Positions 54,279-63,812 of a stretch of 64,000 nt of DNA are shown in pieces. Source of the stretch: Ostreococcus lucimarinus CCE9901 (lineage: Eukaryota > Chlorophyta > Mamiellophyceae > Mamiellales > Bathycoccaceae); the NCBI RefSeq assembly GCF_000092065.1, contig NC_009373.1, positions 90,677 to 154,676 on the forward strand, read 5' to 3'. The notes beneath the pieces are model-generated. The model saw only the letters and a list, made by a program, of their open reading frames with translations, was not told the origin of the DNA and searched no databases. The position numbers were made by a program, and so were the translations under genes. Position 1 is the stretch's first letter, and every line of letters begins with the position of its first letter.

Positions 54279-55367
54279 TCACGATTGAAACATCGAACGC
54301 GAGAGCGCGCGCGAACGCTCGCGGTCGCGGCGACGCGCGTCGCGAAGACGCGCGAGCTCGTCGTGGGGCTCGGCGTCGTACGGATCCAAGCGGAGACACG
54401 CGGCGAAGTCGCGCTCGGCGGCGGCGAAATCGCCGCGACCGACGAAGGCGCGACCGCGACGACACAAGATGCGCGCGTCGTCGGGCGACGCGCGCAAATA
54501 CTCGGATAAATGCTCGATCGCTTCGCCGTAGAGCTTAAGACCCATGCACGCGGCGCCGAGGTTGCGGAGGCACGCCGCGCGGTTTTTCAAGCACTCGTCG
54601 GCGTCGAACGGGTTCTTGCCCTTGACGAGATTCATGATCCCGAGCGCCTGCGCGTAACACTCGCGCGCTTCCGCGAATTCTCGACGCTCGTAGTGCGCGT
54701 TGCCCTTGCATCGCAATTCGCACTGCTCGTTCAGCGCGCCGACCAAGTCTTTGGTCTCTAGATTCGCCTCGCGCGTGGTTCGCTTCTTGAACGCGTCGTG
54801 TCCATCGTTTTTGGAATCGCTCAGATAGTTCACCATGAAGCGCTCGATCTCTTCCTCCGACGCCCGTCCTTCGTCCAGCGCCGTCTGCATCTCCGAAAGC
54901 ATCCGCAACACCAACGGATTCGTCGCCCACTTGCCGAAATCGCCGTTGGCGTCGTTGCGAAACGTCGAAATCACCGCGCGCAGCGCGCGCGTCCTCAAAA
55001 ACGGCGCCACGTTCCGCTGCGCCTCCTCGTTCGATCGCAGCACGGCGTCGCGAAAATCCATCGCGTCCACCCTGTGCGCGATTCGATCGAGTTTCCGCAG
55101 TTCCTGCCGCTGATGCTCCCGCATCAGCGGCGCGTTTTCCTCCGATTTGCAAAACGCTTGGAAATCCCGCGCGAACGCGTCGTCGTCCATCCCACCGCCG
55201 CGCGACGCGCCGCGCGCGCCGAACCGCGCGCCGACGCCGTCGAAATCGCCGGCGTCCACGGAGGCGTCCATGGCACCGGCGTCGGCGTCACGACACCGCG
55301 CACGCGTCGCCCTCTGACGAACGACGGACGAAAAAAACGCTCGCCGAGACGCGCGTCGACGGGCCAT
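54279..55367 (-). CDS. Tetratricopeptide repeat co-chaperone-like protein
   Basis: A 362-residue protein. The C-terminal half holds three TPR units (CKGNAHYERREFAEARECYAQAL; CLRNLGAACMGLKLYGEAIEHLSEYL; ILCRRGRAFVGRGDFAAAERDFAACLRLDP), the arrangement used to bind Hsp70/Hsp90 tails. A segment NPLVLRMLSEMQTALDEG ahead of them resembles the STI1-type NP repeat found in Hop and some plastid or ER TPR receptors. The N-terminal MARRRASRRAFFSSVV could be a targeting peptide. An alternative start at 55271 (MDASVDAG) would drop it. The large frame extending to 56045 is antisense to the MPH2 gene and was rejected. Confidence 0.8.
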   Translation of the reverse strand: MARRRASRRAFFSSVVRQRATRARCRDADAGAMDASVDAGDFDGVGARFGARGASRGGGMDDDAFARDFQAFCKSEENAPLMREHQRQELRKLDRIAHRVDAMDFRDAVLRSNEEAQRNVAPFLRTRALRAVISTFRNDANGDFGKWATNPLVLRMLSEMQTALDEGRASEEEIERFMVNYLSDSKNDGHDAFKKRTTREANLETKDLVGALNEQCELRCKGNAHYERREFAEARECYAQALGIMNLVKGKNPFDADECLKNRAACLRNLGAACMGLKLYGEAIEHLSEYLRASPDDARILCRRGRAFVGRGDFAAAERDFAACLRLDPYDAEPHDELARLRDARRRDRERSRALSRSMFQS

Positions 55368-55613
55368 CGCGCGCTGGTTTTGAACGATTAGGTCAAACGC
55401 GCGCGTACCACGCGTCGAGGTTCGACGCGTTTCCTCGAACGACGCATCGAGGTTCGACCGATGTTTCGATCGATCGATCGATCGGCGCGATCGCGGCCGC
55501 GTCGCGTGATCGCGTCGTCGCGATCGTCGACGCGACACGGCGACGCGCGTTCGCGAATCGTCCATCGCGACGCGCGCACGGAGCGCGCGAGCGATCCGAC
55601 ACCGACCGCGCCG

Positions 55614-56300
55614 ATGATCGCCCGCGCGCCGACGCTCGCGGCGACGCGCGGCGCGACGACGCGCGCGGCGACGCGACGAGGCGAAGGCGCGGGACGCGCG
55701 CGCGGCGCGGCGACGCGCCGGGGCGCGACGAACGACGCGGACGCGAAGACGACGACGGCGACGACGACGACGACGGCGCGACGGACGTTCGTGCTCGACG
55801 GCGCGCGGGGGGCGATCGCGATGGCGATGGTGATGGCGCGGGCGGAGAACGCGCGCGCGCTGCTGCAGCCGAACGACGAGGAGGACGAGGCGTTCTTGGC
55901 CAAGGCGCGGGAAAACCGCGCGCAGAGGATACAGAGCGAGGTGGCGAAGGAGAAAAAGTACGTCAACGATACGGGGTATAAACAAGACGAACCGACCGCG
56001 AAGGTGCAGTTGGCGGTGTATAAATTGTCGAAGAGCGGCGCGCAAATCGCGAGCGGGAACCTGAGCGACGCGGCGAGCGAACTCGGCAAGGGGGATTGGG
56101 TGACCTACGCCGTCGACGGCGCCAAGGCGTTGAACGCGTCGAGCGATGGAAGCGATTTCGCGTCGAGCGTCAAGGCGCTCGAAAAGGCGTGTGAGAACGG
56201 TGACGACGCCGCGGCGAAGTCGGCGTATCGCGCGAGCGCCGAGGCGTTAAAGGCGCTCGCCGCGAGCGCGGGCGTCGCCGACAAGCTGCGATTGTTGTGA
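55614..56300 (+). CDS. MPH2: Thylakoid lumen protein MPH2-like (16.5 kDa)
   Basis: A 228-residue protein. The N-terminus is a bipartite leader: a stromal transit peptide and then RR followed by a hydrophobic stretch (ARRTFVLDGARGAIAMAMVMARAENARA), matching a Tat-type lumen signal. The mature part begins with an acidic DEEDEAFLAKARENRAQR and contains VQLAVYKLSKSGAQI and GDWVTYAVDGAKAL. It ends with AYRASAEALKALAASAGVADKL. This order matches Arabidopsis MPH2/TL16, needed for PSII repair under fluctuating or high light. The function here is by homology, recognised from motif order. Confidence 0.8.
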   Translation: MIARAPTLAATRGATTRAATRRGEGAGRARGAATRRGATNDADAKTTTATTTTTARRTFVLDGARGAIAMAMVMARAENARALLQPNDEEDEAFLAKARENRAQRIQSEVAKEKKYVNDTGYKQDEPTAKVQLAVYKLSKSGAQIASGNLSDAASELGKGDWVTYAVDGAKALNASSDGSDFASSVKALEKACENGDDAAAKSAYRASAEALKALAASAGVADKLRLL

Positions 56301-56422
56301 GCGATCGATCGATCGATCGATCGAGCGCCGATGACGACGACGTCCACGTTCGTTCGTGACTTTGTTTTGTGATGAAAGTTTTCTAAACATATTATATGAT
56401 ACACGTCCCCGTCCCGCGTCGC

Positions 56423-57265
56423 TCACGCGTCGAAGAGCGTCGATTCCGGGTCAAAGTACGCCTTGGCGTCCTTCGCCTTGACCTGCTTCACGAGTGCGGC
56501 GTACTTGCCCATCAAAGGCTTGACGATTTGCCACACCGGCGTGAACACCCACGGGGGTTCGATGAGCAGCACCTGAGAGATGCGCTTGGGAAAGTAGTCG
56601 AAGATGCACTTGATGAAAAACTTGACGAAGTCGATGTCGGCGTTCTTCATCGTGAACCCGCGCAGGTCGAACACGCACATCAGCGTCTCCGGCGCGCCCG
56701 CGCCCTCACCGCGCAACTGCTCCAGCGCTTCGTCGACGAGTTTCACGCACAATCGACACGTTCGCGAGAGTTCGCGCGTCTCCACGTCGTGCTTCGTCAG
56801 CGTGACGTACACCACCGGCCGATTCTGCGCGTCGCGCTCGCCGAGCAGCACAGCCTTGCCGCTCGCCGCTTCTTCCGCGACTTCGCTCGAGAGTTTCAGT
56901 TCGCTCTCTCCGTACCCCGAGCGTCGCCATTCGAGATATTTCAGCGTCTTAGCGCGCGCCTTATCCGCGTCCAATTTCCTGTCCCGCAGAAACCACGCGA
57001 GCAACCAATCGGGCGCCGACGCCAATAGCTCCGCGTCGTCCGACGCGTCGTCCGAGGCGTCGTCGCGAGACGCGCGCATGACGGCGACGCCTCGCTCGAT
57101 CGCGTCGTCGTCGAAAACGTCGAGCGTCAAACCGGCGTCCGCCGCGGCGACGCGCGGCGATCTTCGACACCGCGACGCGCGACGCGCGCGCGCCACGTTA
57201 CGCCCGCATGGCGTCGCGCGCGCGCTCTGTCGCGTCTCTAACGTCGCACCCCGCTGGATCGTCAT
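56423..57265 (-). CDS. SEC14/CRAL-TRIO lipid-binding protein
   Basis: A 280-residue protein. The N-terminal extension (1-45) is basic and could target a plastid. The CRAL-TRIO N-terminal helix LLAWFLRDRKLDADKARAKTL and WRRSGYG precede the lipid-binding lobe, with GKAVLLGERDAQNRPVVYVT, MCVFDLRGFTMKNADIDFV, FPKRISQVLLIEPPWVFTPVW and the gate-helix KPLMGKYAALVKQV. Such proteins transfer or present phosphoinositides and other hydrophobic ligands. The ATG at 57265 makes the first 68 bp overlap the 3' end of the upstream gene on the same strand. The next in-frame Met, MRASRDDASDD, would remove the overlap and the extension. Confidence 0.88.
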   Translation of the reverse strand: MTIQRGATLETRQSARATPCGRNVARARRASRCRRSPRVAAADAGLTLDVFDDDAIERGVAVMRASRDDASDDASDDAELLASAPDWLLAWFLRDRKLDADKARAKTLKYLEWRRSGYGESELKLSSEVAEEAASGKAVLLGERDAQNRPVVYVTLTKHDVETRELSRTCRLCVKLVDEALEQLRGEGAGAPETLMCVFDLRGFTMKNADIDFVKFFIKCIFDYFPKRISQVLLIEPPWVFTPVWQIVKPLMGKYAALVKQVKAKDAKAYFDPESTLFDA

Positions 57266-57661
57266 CGTCGACGTCAGACGGCGCGCGCGAGTGCGGCGCG
57301 TCGTCGTCGACGGCGAGCGGCGACGCCGTCGTCGAACGCTCGCATCGCGCGAACTCTCGCAAATCTCTCGCGCGCAGTTCGCCGCGATACACTTGCTCGC
57401 ACACGTGCAAAACGCGTTTTAAATCCCGCTCGCACCGCTCGAGCTTGATTCGCATCGCCTCGCATCGCCTGTTCGCGTCGCTCTCGGCGTTGCGCGCGCG
57501 CTCGCGAATCGCGTACGCCTCGTCCCGCTCGCGATTGACGAGTTCGTACGCCGATTTCAGCGCGTCTCGCTCCTCTTGCAGCGACGATGCCGTCGACGAC
57601 GCTCGTCGCGCGTCGTTCGAGTTCGTCCCATCGCTCTTCGTCCTCGTCTTCGTCTTCGTCT

Positions 57662-57695
<34 letters not shown>

Positions 57696-57851
57696 GACTC
57701 TTCGTTTCGCCGCTTCGTCATCCTTCGTCGAACCGCCGCGTCGCCGACCGCCCCGCGCCACGGCGTCGTCGACTCGCGCGACGATCGTCGTGCTCACGCG
57801 AGCCTCTGACAGCAGCGCTCGCCGCGCGCGCCGTCGTCGCGGCGACGCGTT

Positions 57852-57889
<38 letters not shown>

Positions 57890-58061
57890 GTATTTTTATC
57901 GCCGCGCGACGCCGATCGATGCGCGACGCGCAGCGACTCACCGCGCGACGACGACGCGCGTCGACGTCGTCGCGATCGGACGCGATCGCGCGAACGACAA
58001 CTCGATGGGCCAGGGACGTGGAGCGACCGCTCGCGCGCGCGCGAAGGCGCGCGCGATCCAT
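57198..58061 (-). CDS. Coiled-coil protein with acidic and Thr-rich low-complexity tracts
   Basis: A 287-residue protein. The N-terminal half is Arg-rich with an Asp11 run and a Thr10 stretch, all from trinucleotide repeats. Residues about 155-245 form a convincing coiled coil: SSLQEERDALKSAYELVNRE, NRRCEAMRIKLERCERDLKRVL and YRGELRARDLREFARCERS. The tail is acidic. I chose this strand because the opposite 417-residue frame is a Ser-rich shadow without structure. No family is recognised. Its 3' end overlaps the SEC14 gene that follows. Confidence 0.55.
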
Positions 58062-58762
58062 CGCGAGTCGCGTCGTGACGATTCGATTCGAGCGTGCGAG
58101 TGTTTTTCGTTTTCATCAAAGTCGCGCGCGTTCATCGCAATCGTTTCGCGCGTGTTCACCCCTCGTCGGTCCTCGTGACTTCGCCGCCCCGCGAGTCCTA
58201 CGCGTCGCCGTCGCGTCGCAACTCTCGCTCGCCGTCGTCGTCGACGTCGTCGTCTCGCCTCGTCTCGTCGTCGTCGTCGTCGTCGTCGTCGGTCCGCGTC
58301 GTCGTCATCGCCTCGATCTCTCATCACCGCGACGTTCGCCGCGACAACCGCTCGACACGAACGAAACGTTTGCGTTCATTCGCGGCCGCGTCGTCCGCGC
58401 GTCAGCGCGCGTCGCCCGCGCGTCGTCGCGAACGACGACGTGTCCGAGATCTCGAGAGTGACGAAGTAAGTCCGACGTCTCGACGACGCGATGATCGTCC
58501 GACGTCTCGCGCTCGAGCGTCGTCGAGACGTCATCAACGCGCCTCGTCACGATTGCCCTCGTTCCGCGCCATGTCGCATCGCGTCGCGTCGTCGCCGTCG
58601 CGCGTCGCGATGCGACGTCGCGATGCGACGTCGCGATGCGACGTCGCGATGCGAGTGAACTCGAACCGTCGCGCGCGCCGACGCGAAAAACGACCCGTAA
58701 GCGCCAAAACGCACCGTCGCGATCACGAACGCTCCAGTGGGATCGCGCTTTAACCCGACCTC
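58062..58762. other. 701-bp region without a supported gene
   Basis: The region upstream of U2. It contains GTC-triplet microsatellites (about 58263-58295) and a 13-bp tandem repeat CGATGCGACGTCG (58608-58655, three copies plus part). ORFs on both strands are Ser/Arg-rich and uninformative. The last 60 bp should carry the U2 promoter. Confidence 0.45.
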
Positions 58763-58950
58763 AACTTTTCTCGAGCTTTCGCTCAGATCAAGTGTAGTAT
58801 CTGTTCTATTATGTTTAAACACATAATGAGGCTTTCTTAAGCCTTCATTAGTTTAACCGAATTTCTTCAGAGGGCGTTATTCAAACAGGCTTGTTTACAA
58901 GTCGAATACGCGAGCATGTTCTTGGCCTTGCACTTTGCCTCGAACGTGTA
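58763..58950 (+). ncRNA. RNU2: U2 spliceosomal snRNA
   Basis: The stretch CAGATCAAGTGTAGTATCTG (58784-58803) is the invariant 5' part of U2 and contains GTAGTA (58794-58799), which pairs with intron branch points. Structure supports it. Stem I is GAGC-TTTC-GCTC just upstream. Stem IIa is ATTATGT/ACATAAT (58808-58827), and IIb is AGGCTT-TCTT-AAGCCT (58829-58844). A single-stranded Sm-like site AATTTCTTC lies near 58860. A terminal stem-loop (58916-58947) has loop CTTGCACTTT containing the TTGCA core recognised by U2B''. The span of 188 nt equals the normal U2 length. Ends are set by alignment and may shift by a few bases. The 5' half of U2 is the most conserved of snRNA sequences, so I am confident. 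Confidence 0.93.
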
Positions 58951-59130
58951 CCTCGATTGCCCGCGTCATTGGCACCGCACGCGAATGTGATTTCGCTCCA
59001 CCGTCCAGCCCGCGCGAAACATCGCTCGCGACGCCGCATCGAACGCGCGTGCGCGTGCCGTTCGTTTTTTAAATCAATATAATGTTGCATCATCGCATCT
59101 ACGAGCCGTTTCGCGCGCGCGGTAGTCAAC

Positions 59131-59649
59131 TCAAAACACGCTTCGCCCGAGCGCGGCTTCGACCAAAGCCGTGCCGACGAAGCCCACCATGGCTAACCGC
59201 CCGTGCGCGCGCTCGACGTCGGGGTTTAAATTCAACGCCTCCATCGCCAAGAACCCGCTCATCCCTTTCTTTTCCTTCAACCCGTTCGGGTCGGCGCCGT
59301 ACTCTTGCGGATTAAACTCGAAAGGCGATATGGATGCCCACGCGATGAGACAACACAGCGCCACGGCGACGAAGCCGCCCGTCGCCGTCGACGCTTGATT
59401 CGCCAGCGTCGCCCCCGATTGCGCTTCGATTTGCGCGCCGATGGCGTACCCGGCCATCGCGCACCGTCCCGCGATCGTTTCGTACGCCCAATCAGAAGCG
59501 CCAGACGCGGCGTCTTCCACCGCCGGCGCGTCGTCTTTTACCGCGCGCGTTCGCGTCGCGACGCGTCGTCGCGCGCGCGCCGTCGTCGCTCTCGTCGTCG
59601 CCCTCGTCGTCGTCACGCTCGCGTTCGTCCGAACGCGCGCCGCCGGCAT
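59131..59649 (-). CDS. ELIP-like three-helix chlorophyll-binding family protein
   Basis: A 172-residue plastid protein. After a transit peptide (about 1-40) come three membrane helices. Helices one and three carry the chlorophyll-binding motif: ETIAGRCAMAGYAIGAQIE and VERAHGRLAMVGFVGTALVEA (E/R-xxx-GR-xAMxG). The middle helix is GFVAVALCCLIAWASI, followed by an FEFNPQEYGADPNG loop. This is the ELIP arrangement, related to LHC proteins and involved in photoprotection or pigment handling. The Met at 59649 was selected over the open frame to 59862 because the transit peptide starts there. Its promoter is shared with the divergent PTST-like gene, 126 bp away. Confidence 0.85.
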   Translation of the reverse strand: MPAARVRTNASVTTTRATTRATTARARRRVATRTRAVKDDAPAVEDAASGASDWAYETIAGRCAMAGYAIGAQIEAQSGATLANQASTATGGFVAVALCCLIAWASISPFEFNPQEYGADPNGLKEKKGMSGFLAMEALNLNPDVERAHGRLAMVGFVGTALVEAALGRSVF

Positions 59650-59775
59650 GACGAGCGAAACGCGACGCGACGAGTCGATGAGTGGCGCGACGTCGACGCG
59701 CGCGGCACGAGCGATTGAGTGATTGAAACGACGATTGACGACCGCACGCGTTCGCGCGCCGCGCGATCGTCGTCG

Positions 59776-60666
59776 ATGTCGACGACGCGCGCGATGCGCG
59801 TCGCGCTCGACGCGACGAGCGCGCGCGGCGCGCGACGACGCGAGCGATTCGAGCGTAAACATCGCGCGCCGATCTCGATGCGCGTCTCCGACGGTGGCGC
59901 GGATAACGTCGTCGGTCGTCGCGCGCGATGCGGCGACGCGCGATCGGCGCCGATCCGCGGCTCGCGCGTCCTGACGGCGGCGTCGCCTGGGAATCAGTCG
60001 TCGACGTCGGAATCGATCGATCGACTCGGGAGTCGATCGAACGACACGAGTGGAACGTCTTCTTCGCCCGCGGCGCCGGCGCCGGCGCCGCTGACGCCGC
60101 CGAACGCGTCGCAGCGGCGCGTGATCGATCAGATGATCACGCTGCGCACGCGATTGAACGAACGCGTGGCCAAGGCGAACGCGTTCGCGAAGTTTTTAGA
60201 GAAAACGCTCGTGGAGCGAGACGCGGATTTGGTAAACGCGAGACGCGCGTTGGCGCGCGCGGCGATGGAGGCGGAGACGCTGCGGGGACTGGCCGAGGAC
60301 GCGCGACGCGGGAACGGTGCGCCCGACGCCTTGATCGCCCGACTCGATCGCATGGCGAAAGCGCTCAAGGAAGACGCCGACGACGCCGATGCGCACTGCC
60401 TGCGCCAAGTTCCGGTGGCTTGGCAAGGCAACGCGTCGGACGTGCGCCTGATGGGATCGTTCGACGACTGGACGCGAGGCTTTCACTTATCGCCCGAGTG
60501 GCACGGCCACGGCGACGGCATGAGCGACACGTTCGCGTGCACGTGTTTACTCCCGCCCGGGACGTACGAGGTTAAATTTTTAGTCGACGGCGAATGGCGC
60601 ACGACGGATGATTGGAAAACCGTCGGCGAAGGTTTCGAGCGCAACATGCTTCTCGAAGTTCGCTGA
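59776..60666 (+). CDS. PTST: Coiled-coil plus CBM48 protein, PTST-like
   Basis: A 296-residue protein. The leader is transit-peptide-like. Residues 117 to about 205 form a coiled coil (QMITLRTRLNERVAKANAF; FLEKTLVERDADLVNARRAL). From about 212 a CBM48/AMPK-beta glycogen-binding domain begins (VAWQGNASDVRLMGSFDDW; PPGTYEVKFLVDGEWRT; ending ERNMLLEV). Coiled coil followed by CBM48 at the C-terminus is the layout of plant PROTEIN TARGETING TO STARCH, which brings granule-bound starch synthase to starch. An AMPK beta subunit is less likely because the C-terminal ASC domain is absent. The frame upstream begins with GTG, so ATG 59776 is chosen. Confidence 0.85.
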   Translation: MSTTRAMRVALDATSARGARRRERFERKHRAPISMRVSDGGADNVVGRRARCGDARSAPIRGSRVLTAASPGNQSSTSESIDRLGSRSNDTSGTSSSPAAPAPAPLTPPNASQRRVIDQMITLRTRLNERVAKANAFAKFLEKTLVERDADLVNARRALARAAMEAETLRGLAEDARRGNGAPDALIARLDRMAKALKEDADDADAHCLRQVPVAWQGNASDVRLMGSFDDWTRGFHLSPEWHGHGDGMSDTFACTCLLPPGTYEVKFLVDGEWRTTDDWKTVGEGFERNMLLEVR

Positions 60667-60918
60667 CCGCGGCGAATTCGGACGCCCGAATTCCTCGCGC
60701 GAGCTGTGTACGCATACATTCTGACAACATCACATTCTTATTCATTGAATCCCGACGGACGCGCGCGCGTCCGTATCGTCCGCGCGACTCGAAGCGATTT
60801 GACTTCGACCTCGACTTCGGCGCCCAGACTGCCCGATCACGCCTCGGCCGCGCGGAATCGCGCCGCCGCCGAATTCGCGCGACGCGTCGCCATCTCGCGT
60901 CGCGCGCGCGCATCGCGC

Positions 60919-63594
60919 ATGGCGCGCGCGCACGAATCCGAGTCCGCGACGACGTCCGCGCTGTCGCCGACGCGATACGCGCACGAGGAGCGCGTGTTGC
61001 GCACGCCGCACGACGTCGAGGCGTGGTGCGACTACCTCGACGCGATCGACGCTGGCGACGAAAATGACGACGACGACGACGCGTCGCGCGCGATCGATCG
61101 GTACATGATATACGAACGGGCGATAAAACATAACGCACACTCGTATAAACTGTGGTACCGGTACCTCACCGAGCGCGCGCGACGCGATCGAGGCGCGCGA
61201 TTCGACGACGCCGCGCGAGCGAAGACGCGCGCGTGCTTCGAACGCGCGCTGACGACGATGCATAAAATGCCGAAGATATGGATAATGGCGATAGAATACG
61301 TGAGAGATGCGTGCGCGTTGATCACGGAGACGCGAAGGATGTGCGATCGCGCGCTGCGGGCGTTACCGGTGACGCAACACGAACGCGTGTGGGCGCCGTA
61401 CGTGGAGTTTATTCGGCGAGACTTTGTGCCGATTTCGACGGCGCGGCGAGTGTACAGGCGGTATTTGAAATTCGAGCCAGGGCACGCGGAGGAGTACGTC
61501 GAGTTTTTGCGTAAAAAGCAGTGCCACGGCGAGGTGGCGAGTAAACTCGCCGAACTCGTCAACGACGACAGCTTCCAGTCGCTCGCCGGTAAGTCCAAGC
61601 ACGCGTTGTGGCTCGAACTGTGCGACGTCGTCACCAAGCACCCGCCCTCGTCGGACGCCGCGGACGAGACCGATCGCGCGCTGGACGTCGACGCCATCTT
61701 GCGCGGGGGAATTCGAACGTTCACAAACGAGGTCGGGAGGTTGTGGACGGCGCTCGCGGATTATTACATTCGCCGCGGCTTGTTTGAAGCCGCGCGAGAC
61801 GTGTACGAGGAGGGCGTCGAGAGCGTCTCCACCGTGCGCGACTTTTCGTTGATTTTCGATGCGTACGCGCAGTTCGAAGAGTCCGTCATCAGCGCGAAGA
61901 TGGAAGCCGGCGAGGACGAAGACGAAGACGAGGACGCGGACGACTCGTCGACCGCGGATCCGTCGATCGACTTCGTGTTGCGCGACGACTCGTACGCGAG
62001 CGTGGAGCTTTTGCTCGCGCGATTAGAACACCTCATGGAACGGCGACCGGAATTGCTTTCGTCGGTAATGCTGAGACAAAACCCGCACAACGTGCACGAG
62101 TGGGAAAAGCGCGTGGCGCTGTTCGAAGGACAACCGACGAAGCAAATCTTGACGTACACGGAAGCCGTCAAAACGGTGAAACCGGAGCTCGCCAACGGAC
62201 GCGTCGCGTCGCTTTGGGTCGGATTCGCAAAGTTTTACGAAGACCACGGAGACTTGGAGAGCGCGCAGACGGTGTTTGAGAAAGCCGTGGGCGCCGAACG
62301 CGCGGCGACGTTCAAGACGGCGGACGATTTAGCGACGTGTTGGTGCGAGTACGCAGAGATGCATTTGCGGCACAAAAATTACGACGAGGCGTTGGCGGTG
62401 ATGCGTCGAGCGACGACACCGCGCGAAGGCTTCCGCGAACCTCGCACGGCGGCGGAATACGACGCGCTGCCGGCGCGAGACAAGGTTTTCAAATCGCTCA
62501 AGATGTGGACGTTGCGCGTCGACTTGGAAGAATCCTTGGGCGACTTGAAGTCGACCAAGGCGGTGTACGACGAGATGATTTCGATCAAGGTGGCGACGCC
62601 GCAGATACTGTTGAACTACACGCACTTGCTCCAAGAGCACAATTTCTTTGAAGACGCGTTTCAAGTCTTCGAGCGCGGGGTGAATAGTTTCAAATTTCCG
62701 TACTCGCGCGAGCTGTGGGCGGCGTATCTCACGCTCTTCGTCGCGCGTTTCAAGGGCTCGAAACTCGAGCGCGCGCGAGACTTGTTCGAGCAAGTGATTG
62801 AAGAAGCCCCGGCGAAGGAGTCGAAGCAATTTTTCTTGGCGTACGCCAAACTCGAAGAGGATTACGGCCTCGCCAAGCGGGCGATGGACGTGTACGAGCG
62901 CGCCGTCAAGCGCGTGCCCGTGGACGAGAGACTGGGGGTGTACGACGTCTACGTGGCCAAGGCGATGGAATTTTTCGGCGTCGCCAAGGTGCGCGACGTC
63001 TTCACGCGCGCCGCGGACGACGGCGAGCTGTCGAACGACGTGAGCAAGACGTTGACGACTAGGTTTGCGGAGTTTGAGCGCAAACTCGGCGAGATCGATC
63101 GCGCGCGCGCCCTGTACGCGCACGCGTCGCAGTTTAGCGATCCCACAAAGGATGCAGATTTCTGGTCGACGTGGCACGAATTTGAGGTTCGTCACGGCAA
63201 CGAAGAGACGTTTCGAGAAATGCTTCGAATCAAGCGCGCCGTCGCCGCGAGCTTTTCCGACACCCACTTCAACGTCTCCGTCGTCGCGCCGGACGTCGAC
63301 GCGGCGAAGAAGACGACGGATTCGGGCGACGCCATGGCGCGACTCGACGCCGCCCACGAGGCGCACGCGGCGGAGAACGCGGCTTCCATGCCCGGCTTCG
63401 TGCGTTCGCACGTCGAAGGCGCGTCGCCGCCCGCCGCCGCCGTCGCTGTCGACGCGGGCGACGACGCCGAGATCGATTTGGACGCCCTGGAAGCGCCCGC
63501 CGGCGTGTTCTCCGGCGTCAAGCGCGACGCCGCCGCCGCCGGTCTCGGCGCCATGGCGCGATTTAAGAGCGCGCGCGCGAACGATGACGAGTAG
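60919..63594 (+). CDS. SYF1: Pre-mRNA splicing factor SYF1 (XAB2)
   Basis: An 891-residue protein against 855 in human XAB2. It consists of HAT/TPR-like helical repeats: DVEAWCDYLDAID at the start, YKLWYRYLTER, MPKIWIMAIEYV, ERVWAPYVEFIRRD, then PHNVHEWEKRVALFEGQP, RVASLWVGFAKFYEDHGDL, SLKMWTLRVDLEESLGDL, ELWAAYLTLFVARFKGSKLERARDLFEQ and the DVYERAVKRVPVDERLGVYDVYV segment. SYF1 is a core member of the Prp19/NineTeen complex in the spliceosome. The N-terminus starts at the first ATG; upstream is GTG-led leader sequence. The stop lies 218 bp before the telomere. Confidence 0.95.
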   Translation: MARAHESESATTSALSPTRYAHEERVLRTPHDVEAWCDYLDAIDAGDENDDDDDASRAIDRYMIYERAIKHNAHSYKLWYRYLTERARRDRGARFDDAARAKTRACFERALTTMHKMPKIWIMAIEYVRDACALITETRRMCDRALRALPVTQHERVWAPYVEFIRRDFVPISTARRVYRRYLKFEPGHAEEYVEFLRKKQCHGEVASKLAELVNDDSFQSLAGKSKHALWLELCDVVTKHPPSSDAADETDRALDVDAILRGGIRTFTNEVGRLWTALADYYIRRGLFEAARDVYEEGVESVSTVRDFSLIFDAYAQFEESVISAKMEAGEDEDEDEDADDSSTADPSIDFVLRDDSYASVELLLARLEHLMERRPELLSSVMLRQNPHNVHEWEKRVALFEGQPTKQILTYTEAVKTVKPELANGRVASLWVGFAKFYEDHGDLESAQTVFEKAVGAERAATFKTADDLATCWCEYAEMHLRHKNYDEALAVMRRATTPREGFREPRTAAEYDALPARDKVFKSLKMWTLRVDLEESLGDLKSTKAVYDEMISIKVATPQILLNYTHLLQEHNFFEDAFQVFERGVNSFKFPYSRELWAAYLTLFVARFKGSKLERARDLFEQVIEEAPAKESKQFFLAYAKLEEDYGLAKRAMDVYERAVKRVPVDERLGVYDVYVAKAMEFFGVAKVRDVFTRAADDGELSNDVSKTLTTRFAEFERKLGEIDRARALYAHASQFSDPTKDADFWSTWHEFEVRHGNEETFREMLRIKRAVAASFSDTHFNVSVVAPDVDAAKKTTDSGDAMARLDAAHEAHAAENAASMPGFVRSHVEGASPPAAAVAVDAGDDAEIDLDALEAPAGVFSGVKRDAAAAGLGAMARFKSARANDDE

Positions 63595-63812
63595 AGCGAC
63601 GACTCCAGCGCGGGGCAGCGCGCGCGAATAGTAAAAAAGAAAGAACAAATCTCATCAATGAAATCATCAAAATGGAAAACATTGATAGGAAGTCAAGAAA
63701 CTTGTATCCAAATTCGACCGCTCACTCACTCACTCTTTCACTTTCAAAAAAATCAAGGCTGGATTTAGCCAGTTCGGCACTGGTCAAGCCCCCTTTGACA
63801 AACGTTATCCTT
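63595..63812. other. Subtelomeric spacer
   Basis: 218 bp of less GC-rich sequence between SYF1 and the telomere array. It includes a CTCACTCACTCACTC run at about 63721-63735 and an A-rich tract near 63635-63680. No gene or repeated subtelomeric element was seen. Confidence 0.6.

Noticed and set aside
54279-56045. 588-codon version of the TPR gene
   Set aside because: The extra 226 N-terminal residues are antisense to the MPH2 gene and Arg-rich.
57208-58461. 417-codon plus-strand Ser-rich ORF
   Set aside because: It opposes a frame with a clear coiled coil and is built mostly from GTC/TCG triplet repeats.
58094-58753. 219-codon ORF before U2
   Set aside because: Ser/Arg-rich from triplet repeats and a 13-bp array; no helix, domain or targeting pattern; overlaps the presumed U2 promoter.
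58808-58844. Hairpins taken as terminators
   Set aside because: They are stems IIa and IIb of the U2 snRNA.
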